The notes: generated from the letters alone by a model not told the origin. 35,874 nucleotides of DNA from Halobacteriales archaeon QS_1_68_20 (GCA_003021085.1 PXRE01000012.1:1-35874); one strand, 5' to 3'; positions 25,852 through 34,135 are shown, counted from the stretch's first letter. Numbers and translations are program-made.

Positions 25852-28380
25852 TTAGAGTTCGAACGGGAAGAACGGCAGGTCCGGCAACACCGCTTCGATC
25901 TCCGCATCCGGGATTGGATCGCCCTCGGGCCATTCACCGGTACTGCCGAACTCGAGCACCGGCTCACCGGCCACGTGCGGGACGACGTCGTCGTACTCGG
26001 GGAAGTCGTCGGGATGGACGCCCGGGACCCAGTCGGTGTACTCGTCGACCGTGTCCGAGATCAGCGGACCGAGCCCGCTCAGGACGTGCGCGGCGTAGAG
26101 GAGATTCGGGGCGTGGTACGGAGTGACGGCACGTGTCGCGGCTTCGCCGAGGAAGAACGCGAACCGTGGGTTCAGTCGCTCCTTCTTCTCGTACGGCAAC
26201 TGCGTCATGTCGAACTGCCGTTCGTCCATGTACAGCGCGTGCTTCGGGAACATACTCGAGTCCCAGAGCCGGACGAACCGACGACCGTCGGGCAACACCG
26301 TGAACTCGACGAACGTGAAGATGTTCGGCGTCGCCGCGAGCAGGGCGATCACGGGATTGAGTTCGGTCGTCACGAGGGACCTGATCGGTTCGGGAATTTC
26401 CTGGATGATGTCCGCCACCTCCTCGCCGCCGACTTCGAACTTCCAGCCGAGGACCTCGTTGAGGAAGACGAGCGTGGAATCGTAGTTCGGCAGTTCGTCG
26501 ATGAGGTGTTTCGCGACGGCCGTGTACCCCCCGAAGATCGTCGACACCTGCACCGCCTCGGTACCGTCGAGGCCGACGATCCTCGATCGCTCGAAGCGAG
26601 GTAGGTCCCCGCCTTCGAAGTAGTAGTTGCCGTTGCGCTCTTTCGCCCCGATGCGTTCCGCGTCGAGCCGGTTGATCTCTTCGCCCTCGATCGCCGTCAT
26701 CGACCGCTCGCCGTCGAAGGAGATAGTCACGGAATCGCGGTCGATGGCCCCGTTGCCGTCGGTGTCGAACGCCACGTTGACGTCGTTGAACACCCGGAAC
26801 TGATCGTGGGCCTCCCCCGGGAACTCGTCGCTGTACTTGTCCGGGAGTGGACTCGTCGCTTCGTCGAGGTCACCGTCCGGGCGCTGTTCGATCATGTCCC
26901 CGACGCCCCAGGCGTCGAACAGTGGCGGGGCCCTGACCTTCAGGACGTCCCAGCTGATGTCGATCTCGCCGAGTAGCCCCAGGTCGATCTCTTCGTCGAC
27001 CTCGAACTCGAAGGTGTGTTCCTGCAGGAGGATCTCCGACACCGAACTGAACAACGGATCGCCACCTTCGGTGGAGTTCTCGTTCCCGCCCGGGATGAAG
27101 CTCAGCGTCGAGACGGTGGCGGACACCCCGCTGGACTGTCGGCCGAAGAACTGGGCCTGGTCGAACGCCATCGACGCGCCCCGTGCGTCGCCGTTGAACG
27201 CCAGACCCCCCGACTCGTAGGTCGAGGGGGATTCCGAGCCCTGGATCTGCGCCAGCACGCCGTTGTCCTCGGTCCCGTCCGGACCCTTGTCGTACAGCGT
27301 CGCGGTGATGGTGGTCGTGTCGGTGGATTCGTCGTAGTCCCAGTCGATGACCAGTTTGAGCCACTTGTCGGTGTGGTCGACGTCCGACAGCGAGGTCCGG
27401 GCGAGTTCGGTCCCCCGCCTGTCGACCTCGATGAGGAAGTCCCGTCCACCGCTGACGGCGACGTTGTACCCGTCGGGATCCTTGCTCGCGCTCTGGGCCG
27501 CGAACACGAACCGGAACTGGTTGGTCTCGTCCGGCTGGTAGAGGTAGCCACCGAACGTATCGCCGCGGGACGGGTACGGGAGGTCGCCGCTGACCGACAC
27601 GCACTGGCTGTCGGCGGTACTGCCACCCCGGGACGGCAGCTCCAGTGCGTACTCGCCTTCGTAGGTGCGGTCCGTCCGCAGGTCGGTCCCGTAGGCCGTG
27701 TAGTCGTACTCCGAGAGGTCGCCGTCCTCGAAGTCGTCGATAATCTCCGTCCGGTCGGAGCCGTCGGTGACCGCGAACGCGTCGAAGTAGGTCGTGTTCG
27801 AGTAGCCGTTGTGGTTGTCCTGTCCGAAGTGGATGCCGCCACCCCGGTACTCCGTGTCGGTGTACTCGACGGACTGGACCGTCGCCCCGCCTGGATCGTA
27901 CAGCGTCGCCCTCATCGTTCCCTGGCCGTCGACGTCCCAGCCCACTTCGACTCGATGCCACCCGTTCGAGAGGGACCCGAGGTCCTGCTGTCGTTCGATC
28001 CGTTCGTCCTTTCTGAACTGGACCGACTGGCCGTTCCGGACTTCGACGGCGTAGCCGCCGGCGTCGGGGCACCGCTGGTTTGTCTGGCTGAACCCGTCTC
28101 CCTGGGACGCGAAGCCACAGACGAAGACGTTCCCGCCGTCGTTGACGTAGAAGTGGTACTCGAAGGTCGTCCCGGGTTCGGGATAGACGTCCAGCCCCTC
28201 CCTGGACACCAGTGGATACTTCCCGTTCCCGTGGGTGTGGTGGCGACAGACTCTCGTGTTCGAGACTGCCCCGGTGTCCTCCACGATCGTCGCCTCACCC
28301 GTGAATCCGGTGTAGTGAGCGAGGTCGCTCCGTTCGAAGTCGTCGATGACGGTGGCCGCCGATGTCGGACGCTCACTCAT
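25852..28380 (-). CDS. large protein with two LamG-like domains and an unrecognised C-terminal half
   Basis: The 842-residue acidic protein has two concanavalin A/LamG-like jelly-roll domains (about residues 10-210 and 215-420). Both open with the same idea (TVIDDFERSDLAHY and EIIDDFEDGDLSEYDY) and contain typical strands such as GWHRVEVGWDVDGQGTMRAT and KWLKLVIDWDYDESTDTTTI. Residues about 430-842 match no family I know. They contain a calcium-loop-like FDTDGNGAIDRDS (about 540) and a C-terminus with many aromatic residues. LamG domains usually bind glycans outside the cell, yet no signal peptide or membrane anchor is visible. The ATG at 28380 is preceded by a strong ribosome-binding site, fitting an internal operon gene. 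Confidence 0.77.
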   Translation of the reverse strand: MSERPTSAATVIDDFERSDLAHYTGFTGEATIVEDTGAVSNTRVCRHHTHGNGKYPLVSREGLDVYPEPGTTFEYHFYVNDGGNVFVCGFASQGDGFSQTNQRCPDAGGYAVEVRNGQSVQFRKDERIERQQDLGSLSNGWHRVEVGWDVDGQGTMRATLYDPGGATVQSVEYTDTEYRGGGIHFGQDNHNGYSNTTYFDAFAVTDGSDRTEIIDDFEDGDLSEYDYTAYGTDLRTDRTYEGEYALELPSRGGSTADSQCVSVSGDLPYPSRGDTFGGYLYQPDETNQFRFVFAAQSASKDPDGYNVAVSGGRDFLIEVDRRGTELARTSLSDVDHTDKWLKLVIDWDYDESTDTTTITATLYDKGPDGTEDNGVLAQIQGSESPSTYESGGLAFNGDARGASMAFDQAQFFGRQSSGVSATVSTLSFIPGGNENSTEGGDPLFSSVSEILLQEHTFEFEVDEEIDLGLLGEIDISWDVLKVRAPPLFDAWGVGDMIEQRPDGDLDEATSPLPDKYSDEFPGEAHDQFRVFNDVNVAFDTDGNGAIDRDSVTISFDGERSMTAIEGEEINRLDAERIGAKERNGNYYFEGGDLPRFERSRIVGLDGTEAVQVSTIFGGYTAVAKHLIDELPNYDSTLVFLNEVLGWKFEVGGEEVADIIQEIPEPIRSLVTTELNPVIALLAATPNIFTFVEFTVLPDGRRFVRLWDSSMFPKHALYMDERQFDMTQLPYEKKERLNPRFAFFLGEAATRAVTPYHAPNLLYAAHVLSGLGPLISDTVDEYTDWVPGVHPDDFPEYDDVVPHVAGEPVLEFGSTGEWPEGDPIPDAEIEAVLPDLPFFPFEL

Positions 28381-28385
28381 CGCCA

Positions 28386-28392
28386 CCACCTC
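28386..28392 (-). promoter_or_regulatory. Shine-Dalgarno of the 842-residue gene
   Basis: On the minus strand GGAGGGAGGTGGTGGCG stands directly before the ATG at 28380, giving a strong GGAGGTG ribosome-binding site at normal spacing. Haloarchaeal leaderless genes lack this, so it marks an internal gene of a longer transcript. It decides 28380 over the codon at 28389, which lies inside it. Confidence 0.6.
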
Positions 28393-28479
28393 CCTCCGGG
28401 CAGATCGGACCTCCGTCCGACGAATCCACGCTGAACTCCGCCCCGTCGCCCCGACCGTTCCGGGAGTGAGGACGTTCGA

Positions 28480-29382
28480 TCACGCCCACCCACCTCCCAG
28501 CTTGAACGCCTCGCCGTCCAGCGTGAAGACGAACTTCTCGTCGGCGAGTCGCTCGACGGTGTACGGAACGGTCGTTCCGTCCGCGAACAGTATCCGGCCC
28601 TGTTCGGTGTCGGCGTCCCCCTCCTCGGGAATCGCGCGCTCGACGGACCCGTGTTCGCGGATCAACCGCTGTGTCAGCGCCGAGAGAGCGTTGGCCGTAT
28701 AGTCGGTCGGGACGTCACTGAGTCGGACGTTGTCGAAGACGGCGAAGCCGCGGTACTCCTTCCCCGAGGCCGGCCCTCGGCCTTCCGGTTGCACGCTCGG
28801 GTCCCGGCCTGCCGGGTGCCACGTTATCTCCAGTCGTCGAGGAGAAGCCAGCGCCTCGTCCGGGAGGTCGCTCATGTCCCAGTACAGCGTACTGGATCGG
28901 TACTGCGGAACGCGGACGTCGTCTGACTCCGCGACGTTCGGTTTTCCCTTCCGGTTTCCACCCTTTCCGCCACGGCTGTCGTAGTGATACCGCATCGAGA
29001 AGACGACGTCGGCGTCGTCGCCGTAGGTCGCCGCGAGGACGTCGACGCCGAGGTGTGGTCGCTGGTCGAAGCTCGCGCCGCCGACGTTCGGCTTCTGGAT
29101 CATCGGATGAGGGTCGCCGTCGATCTTGACGCCGAGAGCGTGCCCTCCCTGTGTGACCGCAGTGTCGAACGAGTCAGCGGAGACCCGGTGTAACTCGTTG
29201 CCGCCGTTCGTTTTCCAGCCGTCGAACCCGTCCTCGAAGCCGCCGAGCAGTTCGGCGTCCCCCTGCTCGGCACCGGCCATCGCCCCCTCTATCCCCACCC
29301 CGCCGAACGAAAGCACTCCCGTCAGGGACAGGGTTCTCAACACCGATCTCCGGTCTTGTTTCAGCTGAACGGGAAGATCCAT
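28480..29382 (-). CDS. Tat-exported jelly-roll-like protein of unknown function
   Basis: The 300-residue protein has a twin-arginine signal (DRRSVLRTLSLTGVLSFGG, Arg10-Arg11) followed by Ala-rich cleavage-type sequence. The mature part has a LamG/carbohydrate-binding-module-like region: GGFEDGFDGWKTNGGNELHR, GHALGVKIDGDPHPMI, HLGVDVLAATYGDDADVVFS, RRLEITWHPAGRDPSVQ, FAVFDNVRLSDV. An alpha-helical segment and a small C-terminal beta domain follow. It lies first in a probable three-gene unit with the LamG and PQQ-propeller genes. A surface-binding role is inferred from fold and export only. A TATTTAAAT promoter lies just upstream. Confidence 0.8.
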   Translation of the reverse strand: MDLPVQLKQDRRSVLRTLSLTGVLSFGGVGIEGAMAGAEQGDAELLGGFEDGFDGWKTNGGNELHRVSADSFDTAVTQGGHALGVKIDGDPHPMIQKPNVGGASFDQRPHLGVDVLAATYGDDADVVFSMRYHYDSRGGKGGNRKGKPNVAESDDVRVPQYRSSTLYWDMSDLPDEALASPRRLEITWHPAGRDPSVQPEGRGPASGKEYRGFAVFDNVRLSDVPTDYTANALSALTQRLIREHGSVERAIPEEGDADTEQGRILFADGTTVPYTVERLADEKFVFTLDGEAFKLGGGWA

Positions 29383-29404
29383 GAACTAACGCGATATTCA
29401 TAAC

Positions 29405-29414
29405 TATTTAAATT
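29405..29414 (-). promoter_or_regulatory. AT-rich promoter of the exported-protein gene unit
   Basis: On the minus strand AATTTAAATA, 23-32 bases before the ATG at 29382, forms a strong TATA-type element inside an unusually AT-rich stretch (about 29383-29460). Confidence 0.62.
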
Positions 29415-29517
29415 GATGGTAATGTGTGAAAAGTCTCGAGTGGAAATTACAATCTGTCGAGCAAGGCGCTACTGACCATGGGGAATTCGGAAGTACTCAC
29501 AGAACTCGACGGGTCCC

Positions 29518-30105
29518 TTACAGTTCGCCCTTCGTACTCGGCGTGTCGCTCCGCCGTTCGTCGAGCCGGGTCGCGTCGTCCAGCGACCGTGCGGCGGCCT
29601 TGAACAGCGCCTCGACTTCGTGGTGGGCGTTCTCGCCCTCCACGCTGGCGTGGACGGTCAGGCCGGCGTTGGTGGCCAGCGACCGCAGGAAGTGCCGGGC
29701 CATGACGGCGGTGAACTCACCGGCCCGTTCCTGGGAGAACTCGCCGTCGAACGCGAAGTACGGCCGGCCGCTGACGTCGACGACGACCTCGGCCAGCGAC
29801 TCGTCCATGGGAACCTTCCGGTCGGCGAACCGCCTGATGCCCCGCCGGTCGCCCAGCGCCTCGTCGAACGCCTGCCCGAGCGTGATGGCGACGTCCTCGA
29901 CGGTGTGGTGGTCGTCGACGTGGAGGTCGCCGTCGCACTCCACGGTCAGGTCGAACAGGCCGTGGCTTGCGAACGACTCCAGCATGTGGTCGAGAAAGCC
30001 CACGCTGGTGTCCACGACGGCCTCGCCGTCGCCGTCGACGTCCAGCACGACGTCGACCTCGGTCTCGGCCGTCTCGCGGCTCACGGCCCCCGTCCGGTCG
30101 GTCAT
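29518..30105 (-). CDS. hisB: imidazoleglycerol-phosphate dehydratase
   Basis: HisB removes water from imidazole glycerol phosphate to give imidazole acetol phosphate, the sixth step of histidine synthesis. The 195-residue single-function protein contains the family motifs [37 protein letters not shown] and [20 protein letters not shown]; the His and Glu residues bind the two manganese ions. Length is normal for a monofunctional HisB, unlike the fused bacterial form. The ATG at 30105 is supported by a CTTGTACC box (30126-30133) at leaderless distance. hisA lies about 1.2 kb away on the same strand but is separated by two genes on the opposite strand. Confidence 0.96.
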   Translation of the reverse strand: MTDRTGAVSRETAETEVDVVLDVDGDGEAVVDTSVGFLDHMLESFASHGLFDLTVECDGDLHVDDHHTVEDVAITLGQAFDEALGDRRGIRRFADRKVPMDESLAEVVVDVSGRPYFAFDGEFSQERAGEFTAVMARHFLRSLATNAGLTVHASVEGENAHHEVEALFKAAARSLDDATRLDERRSDTPSTKGEL

Positions 30106-30490
30106 GTCCGGTGCATGGCGTGCAGGGTACAAGGGAATTCCGGGACGTTCCAGTTTCACTTCCACTGCGCCGTCGGCGGTCGTTTATTATTCCGGAGCCC
30201 CAAGCCAGGAATCCAGCGCCCCTGCCGAGGAATCAACTGCCAGTATGGAGGTCCCTGACGCCGTGGCCCTCACCGGCGGCCGCCCGTGAACGGCTCCCCG
30301 GGTTTATTATCTACTAACTCGTGCTCGAAACGAATCTCGTCGCGCGTCTGGGGCTGGCCGCGTGGACGGGCCAGGGGTGCGGATCCAGAGGTGGACAAGG
30401 CATGCACCGACTCACCCGAGACCGCGAAATCGAGCCCGGCCGACCGAGGGACCGCGTCCGGCACCGGACGCCCCAGGGTGGTGACAGACA
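30106..30490. other. gap between hisB and the small membrane protein gene
   Basis: These 385 bases contain the hisB promoter (30126-30133) and two similar plus-strand AT-rich boxes, CGTTTATTATT near 30179-30189 and GTTTATTATC near 30302-30311. Short open frames lie behind each (30245-30289, 14 codons; 30321-30494, 57 codons). Neither has a typical acidic composition, so I do not call genes. The second box is a possible promoter for the gene at 30491 with a leader of about 150 bases. No RNA gene is recognised. Confidence 0.45.
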
Positions 30491-30709
30491 GTGAGTAGCT
30501 TCCATCGCCGGAACGTCCGGTTCGTCGTGGGCGTGCTGGTCATCGCCGTGATTCTCGCGGCGTTCCTCCACAGGCAGGTCAGCGGCGAACCGTTACAGCC
30601 CTGGATGGTACTGCTGGTGTCCGTACTCGGACTCGCCGCCGCGGCCGCCGTCTTCGGCAAGGACGCGGTCCGACTCGCCGCCGCGATATTCGGCGACGGC
30701 GAGTACTGA
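30491..30709 (+). CDS. small two-helix membrane protein
   Basis: The 72-residue protein has two hydrophobic stretches, VVGVLVIAVILAAFL (about residues 12-26) and WMVLLVSVLGLAAAAAVFG (about 38-56), separated by a short polar loop, with a short acidic C-terminus. It should be an integral membrane protein of unknown role. The start is GTG at 30491; no ATG is available, and a GTGA overlap exists with an upstream frame whose coding status is doubtful. The conserved position between hisB and hisA is known to me only as a general haloarchaeal impression. A second membrane-anchored gene follows 72 bases downstream. Confidence 0.62.
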   Translation: MSSFHRRNVRFVVGVLVIAVILAAFLHRQVSGEPLQPWMVLLVSVLGLAAAAAVFGKDAVRLAAAIFGDGEY

Positions 30710-30781
30710 CCCGGCCGGTCGGGTCCGCGTAATCGGCCCGGGATCACTACCTACTTCACGACGGTCGTCGAAGTGACGCCC

Positions 30782-31222
30782 ATGTCCTCGCGGCGTTCGA
30801 TCGTCGCCGGCGTCCTCGCCGTCCTCGGAGCCGTGGCCGCAGTCGCGTGGGTCGGCGTCTGGCGCATCCTGCCGGTCTCCGACCCCGTCACGCTCACCGT
30901 CGAGAACTACGACGACGACGCCCACGACGTGACCGTCCGGGTCGTAGACGACGGGACCGAGGCGTTCGCCGAGACGATCCGGGTTCCGGCCGCCGAGTCG
31001 GGCGACGGGCCGGCCCGTTCGGTCCGCGTATCGCGTGACGAGATCCTCGAACGAGTGGGCAGGTATCGCGTCGTCGCGGAACTGGCCGACGGGACGACCG
31101 ACGAGTACGTCCTCGAACCGCTCGACGCGCCCATCTGGGGGACGAGGATGCCGGACCTGGTCGTCGTCGTCGAGGGCGAACTCGGCCGACTCCGGGTCGT
31201 CGGCACCGGCGGCCGACCCTGA
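30782..31222 (+). CDS. membrane-anchored protein with an extracytoplasmic beta domain
   Basis: The 146-residue protein has one N-terminal hydrophobic helix (SIVAGVLAVLGAVAAVAWVG, about residues 6-25), then an acidic soluble domain rich in beta strands (VTLTVENYDDDAHDVTVRVV, TEAFAETIRVPAAESG, YRVVAELADGTTDEYVLEPL). The pattern resembles an Ig-like or transthyretin-like fold used outside the cell. Twin-arginine is absent (SSRRSIV has two Arg but not a full Tat motif), so it is probably Sec-anchored. I take the ATG at 30782; a GTG at 30773 adds three residues. Function is unknown; it converges with hisA. Confidence 0.7.
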   Translation: MSSRRSIVAGVLAVLGAVAAVAWVGVWRILPVSDPVTLTVENYDDDAHDVTVRVVDDGTEAFAETIRVPAAESGDGPARSVRVSRDEILERVGRYRVVAELADGTTDEYVLEPLDAPIWGTRMPDLVVVVEGELGRLRVVGTGGRP

Positions 31223-31273
31223 CGGGCGACCTTGACGGCCGGATGAGTGGTGGACCGTCGCCGCTGGCGGACG

Positions 31274-32005
31274 TTACGGAGCGACGGCGGACTGGACTTC
31301 TTCGAGGGTGAAGGCCCCTTCGTAGAGCGCGGAGCCGACGACCACGGCGGCGGCGCCGGCGTCCCGCAGCGCCACGACGTCCTCGACGGACGCGACGCCG
31401 CCGCTGGCGACGACCGGGATTCCGACGGCGTCGACCAGCCGTTCGACCGGGTCGGTCCTGACGCCGTCCATCCGCCCCTCGACGTCGACGTCCGTGAACA
31501 GGATCGCGGCGGCGCCGAGGTCCTCGTACCTGGCGGCGGCCTCGGTGGGGTCGAGGCCGGTCCCCTCGGTCCAGCCCTCGACGACGACTTCACCCTCGCT
31601 GGCGTCGAGGCTGACCACCACACCGTCGGGGTGTTCGTCGGCTATCTCGGCGACGATTTCGGGGTCCTCGACCGCCGCGGTCCCGAGGACGACCCGGTCG
31701 ACGCCCCGGTCCAGCAGGTCGTGTGCGTCCGCAGCGGTGCGGATGCCGCCGCCGAGCTGGACCGGAACGTCGACGGCGCCGAGCAGTCGGTCGATGGCGT
31801 CGGCGTTGACGCGCTCGCCCTCGAAGGCGCCGTCGAGGTCCACGACGTGGAGCGCGCGGGCACCTGCCTCGACCCAGCGACGGCCGGCGTCTACGGGGTC
31901 GCCGTAGCGGCGGCCGGTGCCACGTTCGCCGCCGACCAGCTGGACCACCTCGCCGTCCTGGAGGTCGACCGCGGGGATCACCTCGAACTGGGGGAACGGA
32001 TCCAT
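31274..32005 (-). CDS. hisA: ProFAR isomerase (phosphoribosylformimino-AICAR-P isomerase)
   Basis: HisA isomerises ProFAR to PRFAR by an Amadori rearrangement in histidine synthesis. The 243-residue TIM-barrel protein contains FEVIPAVDLQDGEVVQLVGG (catalytic Asp in strand 1), ALHVVDLDGAFEGERVNADA, VQLGGGIRTAADAHDLLDRG, VSLDASEGEVVVEGWTEGTG, ILFTDVDVEGRMDGVRTD (second catalytic Asp) and VVASGGVASVEDVVALRDAG (phosphate site). The set is complete. The ATG at 32005 has a CATTTAC box (32031-32037) at leaderless distance. It is a single gene, not in a his operon, as often in haloarchaea. Confidence 0.96.
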   Translation of the reverse strand: MDPFPQFEVIPAVDLQDGEVVQLVGGERGTGRRYGDPVDAGRRWVEAGARALHVVDLDGAFEGERVNADAIDRLLGAVDVPVQLGGGIRTAADAHDLLDRGVDRVVLGTAAVEDPEIVAEIADEHPDGVVVSLDASEGEVVVEGWTEGTGLDPTEAAARYEDLGAAAILFTDVDVEGRMDGVRTDPVERLVDAVGIPVVASGGVASVEDVVALRDAGAAAVVVGSALYEGAFTLEEVQSAVAP

Positions 32006-32030
32006 GGGGGACCGGCGGGTCGCCGCCGGG

Positions 32031-32037
32031 GTAAATG
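32031..32037 (-). promoter_or_regulatory. TATA-like box of hisA
   Basis: CATTTAC on the minus strand, 26-32 bases before the ATG at 32005. Confidence 0.45.
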
Positions 32038-32077
32038 CTCCGGGAGGTTCCCGTGACCGCTCAGGGAGATAGCATCG

Positions 32078-32084
32078 CTTAAAC
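32078..32084 (+). promoter_or_regulatory. TATA-like box of the phosphate permease gene
   Basis: CTTAAAC lies 24-30 bases before the GTG at 32108, so this GTG rather than the one at 32096 is the likely leaderless start. A second TTTA (about 32086-32092) is nearby. Confidence 0.5.
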
Positions 32085-32107
32085 CGTTTACCGTCGTGGG
32101 TCGTCTC

Positions 32108-33283
32108 GTGAGCGAAGCCCTGCTCCTGGTCGGCGTCGTCGTCGCCCTGTTCGTGGGGTACAACATCGGCGGGGCGACGACGGGGCCGGCGTTCGGACCG
32201 GCCGTGGGCGCGGGCGCGATAACGAAGGTCGCTGCGGCGGCGCTGATGTCGGTGTTCTTCTTCGGGGGCGCCTGGACCATCGGCCGCCGCGTCGTCGACA
32301 CGCTCGGCAAGGACCTCGTCCGTGACGCCAGCGTGTTCACCCTGGAAGCGAGCATCGTCGTCCTCTTCTTCGTGGGACTCGCGCTGTTCGTCGGCAACAT
32401 CTTCGGCGTGCCGGCCTCCACGTCGATGACCGCCGTCGGGTCCATCGCGGGCCTGGGCATCGCGTCCGGCGAACTCGACTGGGCGGTGATGGGCGAAATC
32501 GTCTCGTGGTGGATCGTCGCGCCCGTCGTCGGCTTCTGGGTCTCCGGCGTCGTTGGCCGGTACTTCTACCCGACGATCAACCGCTGGGTGGCCATCGACA
32601 GCAGCGACGGGCCGCTGTTCGACGTCCGGCGGGTCGGCCCGCTCCCCTATCCAGCCCCGGGCCCGAACACGTCGCGCCGGGAGTTCGTGGGGTCGCTGGT
32701 GGTCGTCGCCATCGGGTGCCTGATGGCGTTCAGTTCCGGTACCTCGAACATCGCCAACGCCATCGCGCCGCTGGTCGGGAGCGGCGAACTGGCGATGAAC
32801 CCCGGCATCCTCGTCGGGTCGGTCGCCGTCGCCGTCGGCGCGTTCACCATCGCCCGCCGGACGCTCGACACGCTGGGCAACGACATCACGAACCTGCCGC
32901 TGACGGCCGCTATCGTCGTCGCCACGGTCAGTTCCGCGCTGGTGGTCTTTCTCTCGGCCATCGGCGTCCCGGCCAGTTTCGTCGTCATCGCCACGATGAG
33001 CATCGTCGGCCTGGGCTGGGGACGGGCGACCCGGACGACCACGATCAGGGAGGGCGTCCGCGGCGAGGGGACAAGCGTCTCCGTGGGCGCGCTCACCGCA
33101 GAAGAGGAGGGCGAGGAACTCCCCGACATCGGGGAGGAGGACCCGGCCGACATCCCCCAGACCTCGGACCTGTTCGACCCCTCGACCACGGGCCGGGTGA
33201 TCGTCATGCAGAACGTCGTCCCGGCCATCGCCACGGTCGGCTCGTACCTCACCTTCCGATTGCTCCCCTGGTTCGGGCTCTGA
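32108..33283 (+). CDS. inorganic phosphate transporter, PiT family
   Basis: The 391-residue membrane protein has about ten hydrophobic helices and the two PiT signature repeats: VGYNIGGATTGPAFGPAVGA near the N-terminus and FSSGTSNIANAIAPLVGSGE in the middle, each with the partner block TLGKDLV and TLGNDITNLPLTAAI. The GVPASTSMTAVGSIAGLGIA and GVPASFVVIATMSIVGLGWG helices are the paired transport elements. PiT permeases carry phosphate with H+ or Na+. An acidic loop (about residues 325-365) precedes the last helix. The start is GTG at 32108. No PhoU-like gene is adjacent, although many PiT genes have one. Confidence 0.92.
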   Translation: MSEALLLVGVVVALFVGYNIGGATTGPAFGPAVGAGAITKVAAAALMSVFFFGGAWTIGRRVVDTLGKDLVRDASVFTLEASIVVLFFVGLALFVGNIFGVPASTSMTAVGSIAGLGIASGELDWAVMGEIVSWWIVAPVVGFWVSGVVGRYFYPTINRWVAIDSSDGPLFDVRRVGPLPYPAPGPNTSRREFVGSLVVVAIGCLMAFSSGTSNIANAIAPLVGSGELAMNPGILVGSVAVAVGAFTIARRTLDTLGNDITNLPLTAAIVVATVSSALVVFLSAIGVPASFVVIATMSIVGLGWGRATRTTTIREGVRGEGTSVSVGALTAEEEGEELPDIGEEDPADIPQTSDLFDPSTTGRVIVMQNVVPAIATVGSYLTFRLLPWFGL

Positions 33284-33312
33284 CCCCGGCGAAGCGACGG
33301 AGAAAGAGCAAG

Positions 33313-33319
33313 TTCTAAC
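33313..33319 (+). promoter_or_regulatory. TATA-like box of the ferredoxin gene
   Basis: TTCTAAC lies 25-31 bases before the ATG at 33344. Confidence 0.45.
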
Positions 33320-33343
33320 AGTCCGGCCGTCGAATCCCCACTG

Positions 33344-33733
33344 ATGCCAACCGTAGAATACCTGAACTACGAGGTACTCGACGACCACGGCTGGGACATG
33401 GACGACGACGACCTCTTCGAGAAGGCGGCCGACGCCGGCCTCGGGGAGGAGGACTACGGCACCCTCGACGTCAACGAGGGCGAGTACATCCTGGAGGCCG
33501 CCGAGGCGCAGGGCTTCGACTGGCCGTTCTCGTGTCGCGCCGGTGCCTGCGCCAACTGCGCGGCCATCGTCAAGGAAGGCGACATCGACATGGACATGCA
33601 GCAGATCCTGTCGGACGAGGAGGTCCAGGAGAGGAACGTCCGGCTGACCTGCATCGGGTCGCCGGCCGCCGACCAGGTCAGGATCGTCTACAACGCCAAG
33701 CACCTCGACTACCTCCAGAATCGCGTCATCTGA
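33344..33733 (+). CDS. fer: halobacterial [2Fe-2S] ferredoxin
   Basis: The 129-residue protein is the plant-type ferredoxin of halophilic archaea, which carries electrons for 2-oxoacid:ferredoxin oxidoreductases in central metabolism. The cluster ligands are Cys64, Cys69, Cys72 ([16 protein letters not shown]) and Cys103 (RLTCIGSP). The extra acidic N-terminal insertion (about residues 1-35; [20 protein letters not shown]) that distinguishes halobacterial from plant ferredoxins and helps in high salt is present. Length matches the known proteins. The ATG at 33344 follows a TTCTAAC box. Highly secure. Confidence 0.97.
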   Translation: MPTVEYLNYEVLDDHGWDMDDDDLFEKAADAGLGEEDYGTLDVNEGEYILEAAEAQGFDWPFSCRAGACANCAAIVKEGDIDMDMQQILSDEEVQERNVRLTCIGSPAADQVRIVYNAKHLDYLQNRVI

Positions 33734-34135
33734 TCGGGACCGGTCCCCTTCTGGACCCGACTACCAGGAAACAGTCGCGCTCGCCGCCGGTGCCGTCGCG
33801 CTGGCACCGGCGGTCCAGTTTTCCCACCCGGGGTACGAACACCCCGCCCGGGGGAGCGGCCGGTTCGCTCGCGCGCGGCCGACCGGCGATCCGCCGCGCA
33901 GTGGCGTGCGTCGAACGCCCGGTTTCCAACACCGGACATCACGGCGAAAAAATCGTCGTTCGTCGAACTCGACGCGCCGCCTTTGGCCGGTTAACGTGTC
34001 GACGGCCAGATGGAGCCCCCGTCCACCGCCCGAATTCCGCGCTCTCGGGCCCCTCACGAGTTGTTTCTTTGTCACTTAAACACGCCCGATATGCTGGGCG
34101 ATAGCTTGTTAATTTAATTGTACCACATATTGTAT
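33734..34135. other. gap between ferredoxin and the 34136 membrane protein gene
   Basis: These 402 bases show no credible gene. The left part is GC-rich; open frames on either strand are basic and unlike haloarchaeal proteins. Right of about 34060 it becomes AT-rich: a CACTTAAAC box (34075-34083), a small hairpin CGCCC/GGGCG (34083-34100) and the TTAATTTAA box for the next gene. The composition change marks the border of a lower-GC accessory stretch. Confidence 0.5.
34109..34117 (+). promoter_or_regulatory. TATA-like box of the 34136 gene
   Basis: TTAATTTAA lies 19-27 bases before the ATG at 34136 and supports that ATG over the TTG at 34118. Confidence 0.5.

Noticed and set aside
30245..30289. 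14-codon ORF (MEVPDAVALTGGRP) behind an AT-rich box
   Set aside because: Too short to support without conservation, and the spacing from the box is about 55 bases; it could be a chance frame.
30321..30494. 57-codon plus-strand frame overlapping the gene at 30491 by a GTGA junction
   Set aside because: It is strongly basic (many Arg), unlike haloarchaeal proteins, its GTG lies too close to the AT-rich box for a leaderless start, and third-position GC is weaker than in real genes.
33761..34075. 104-codon minus-strand frame in the ferredoxin-34136 gap
   Set aside because: Arg- and Gly-rich composition, no acidic bias, no recognisable domain; a chance frame in GC-rich DNA.
34083..34100. CGCCC/GGGCG hairpin as a terminator
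   Set aside because: The stem is only 5 bp and it lies just before a promoter with no gene end nearby; probably chance.
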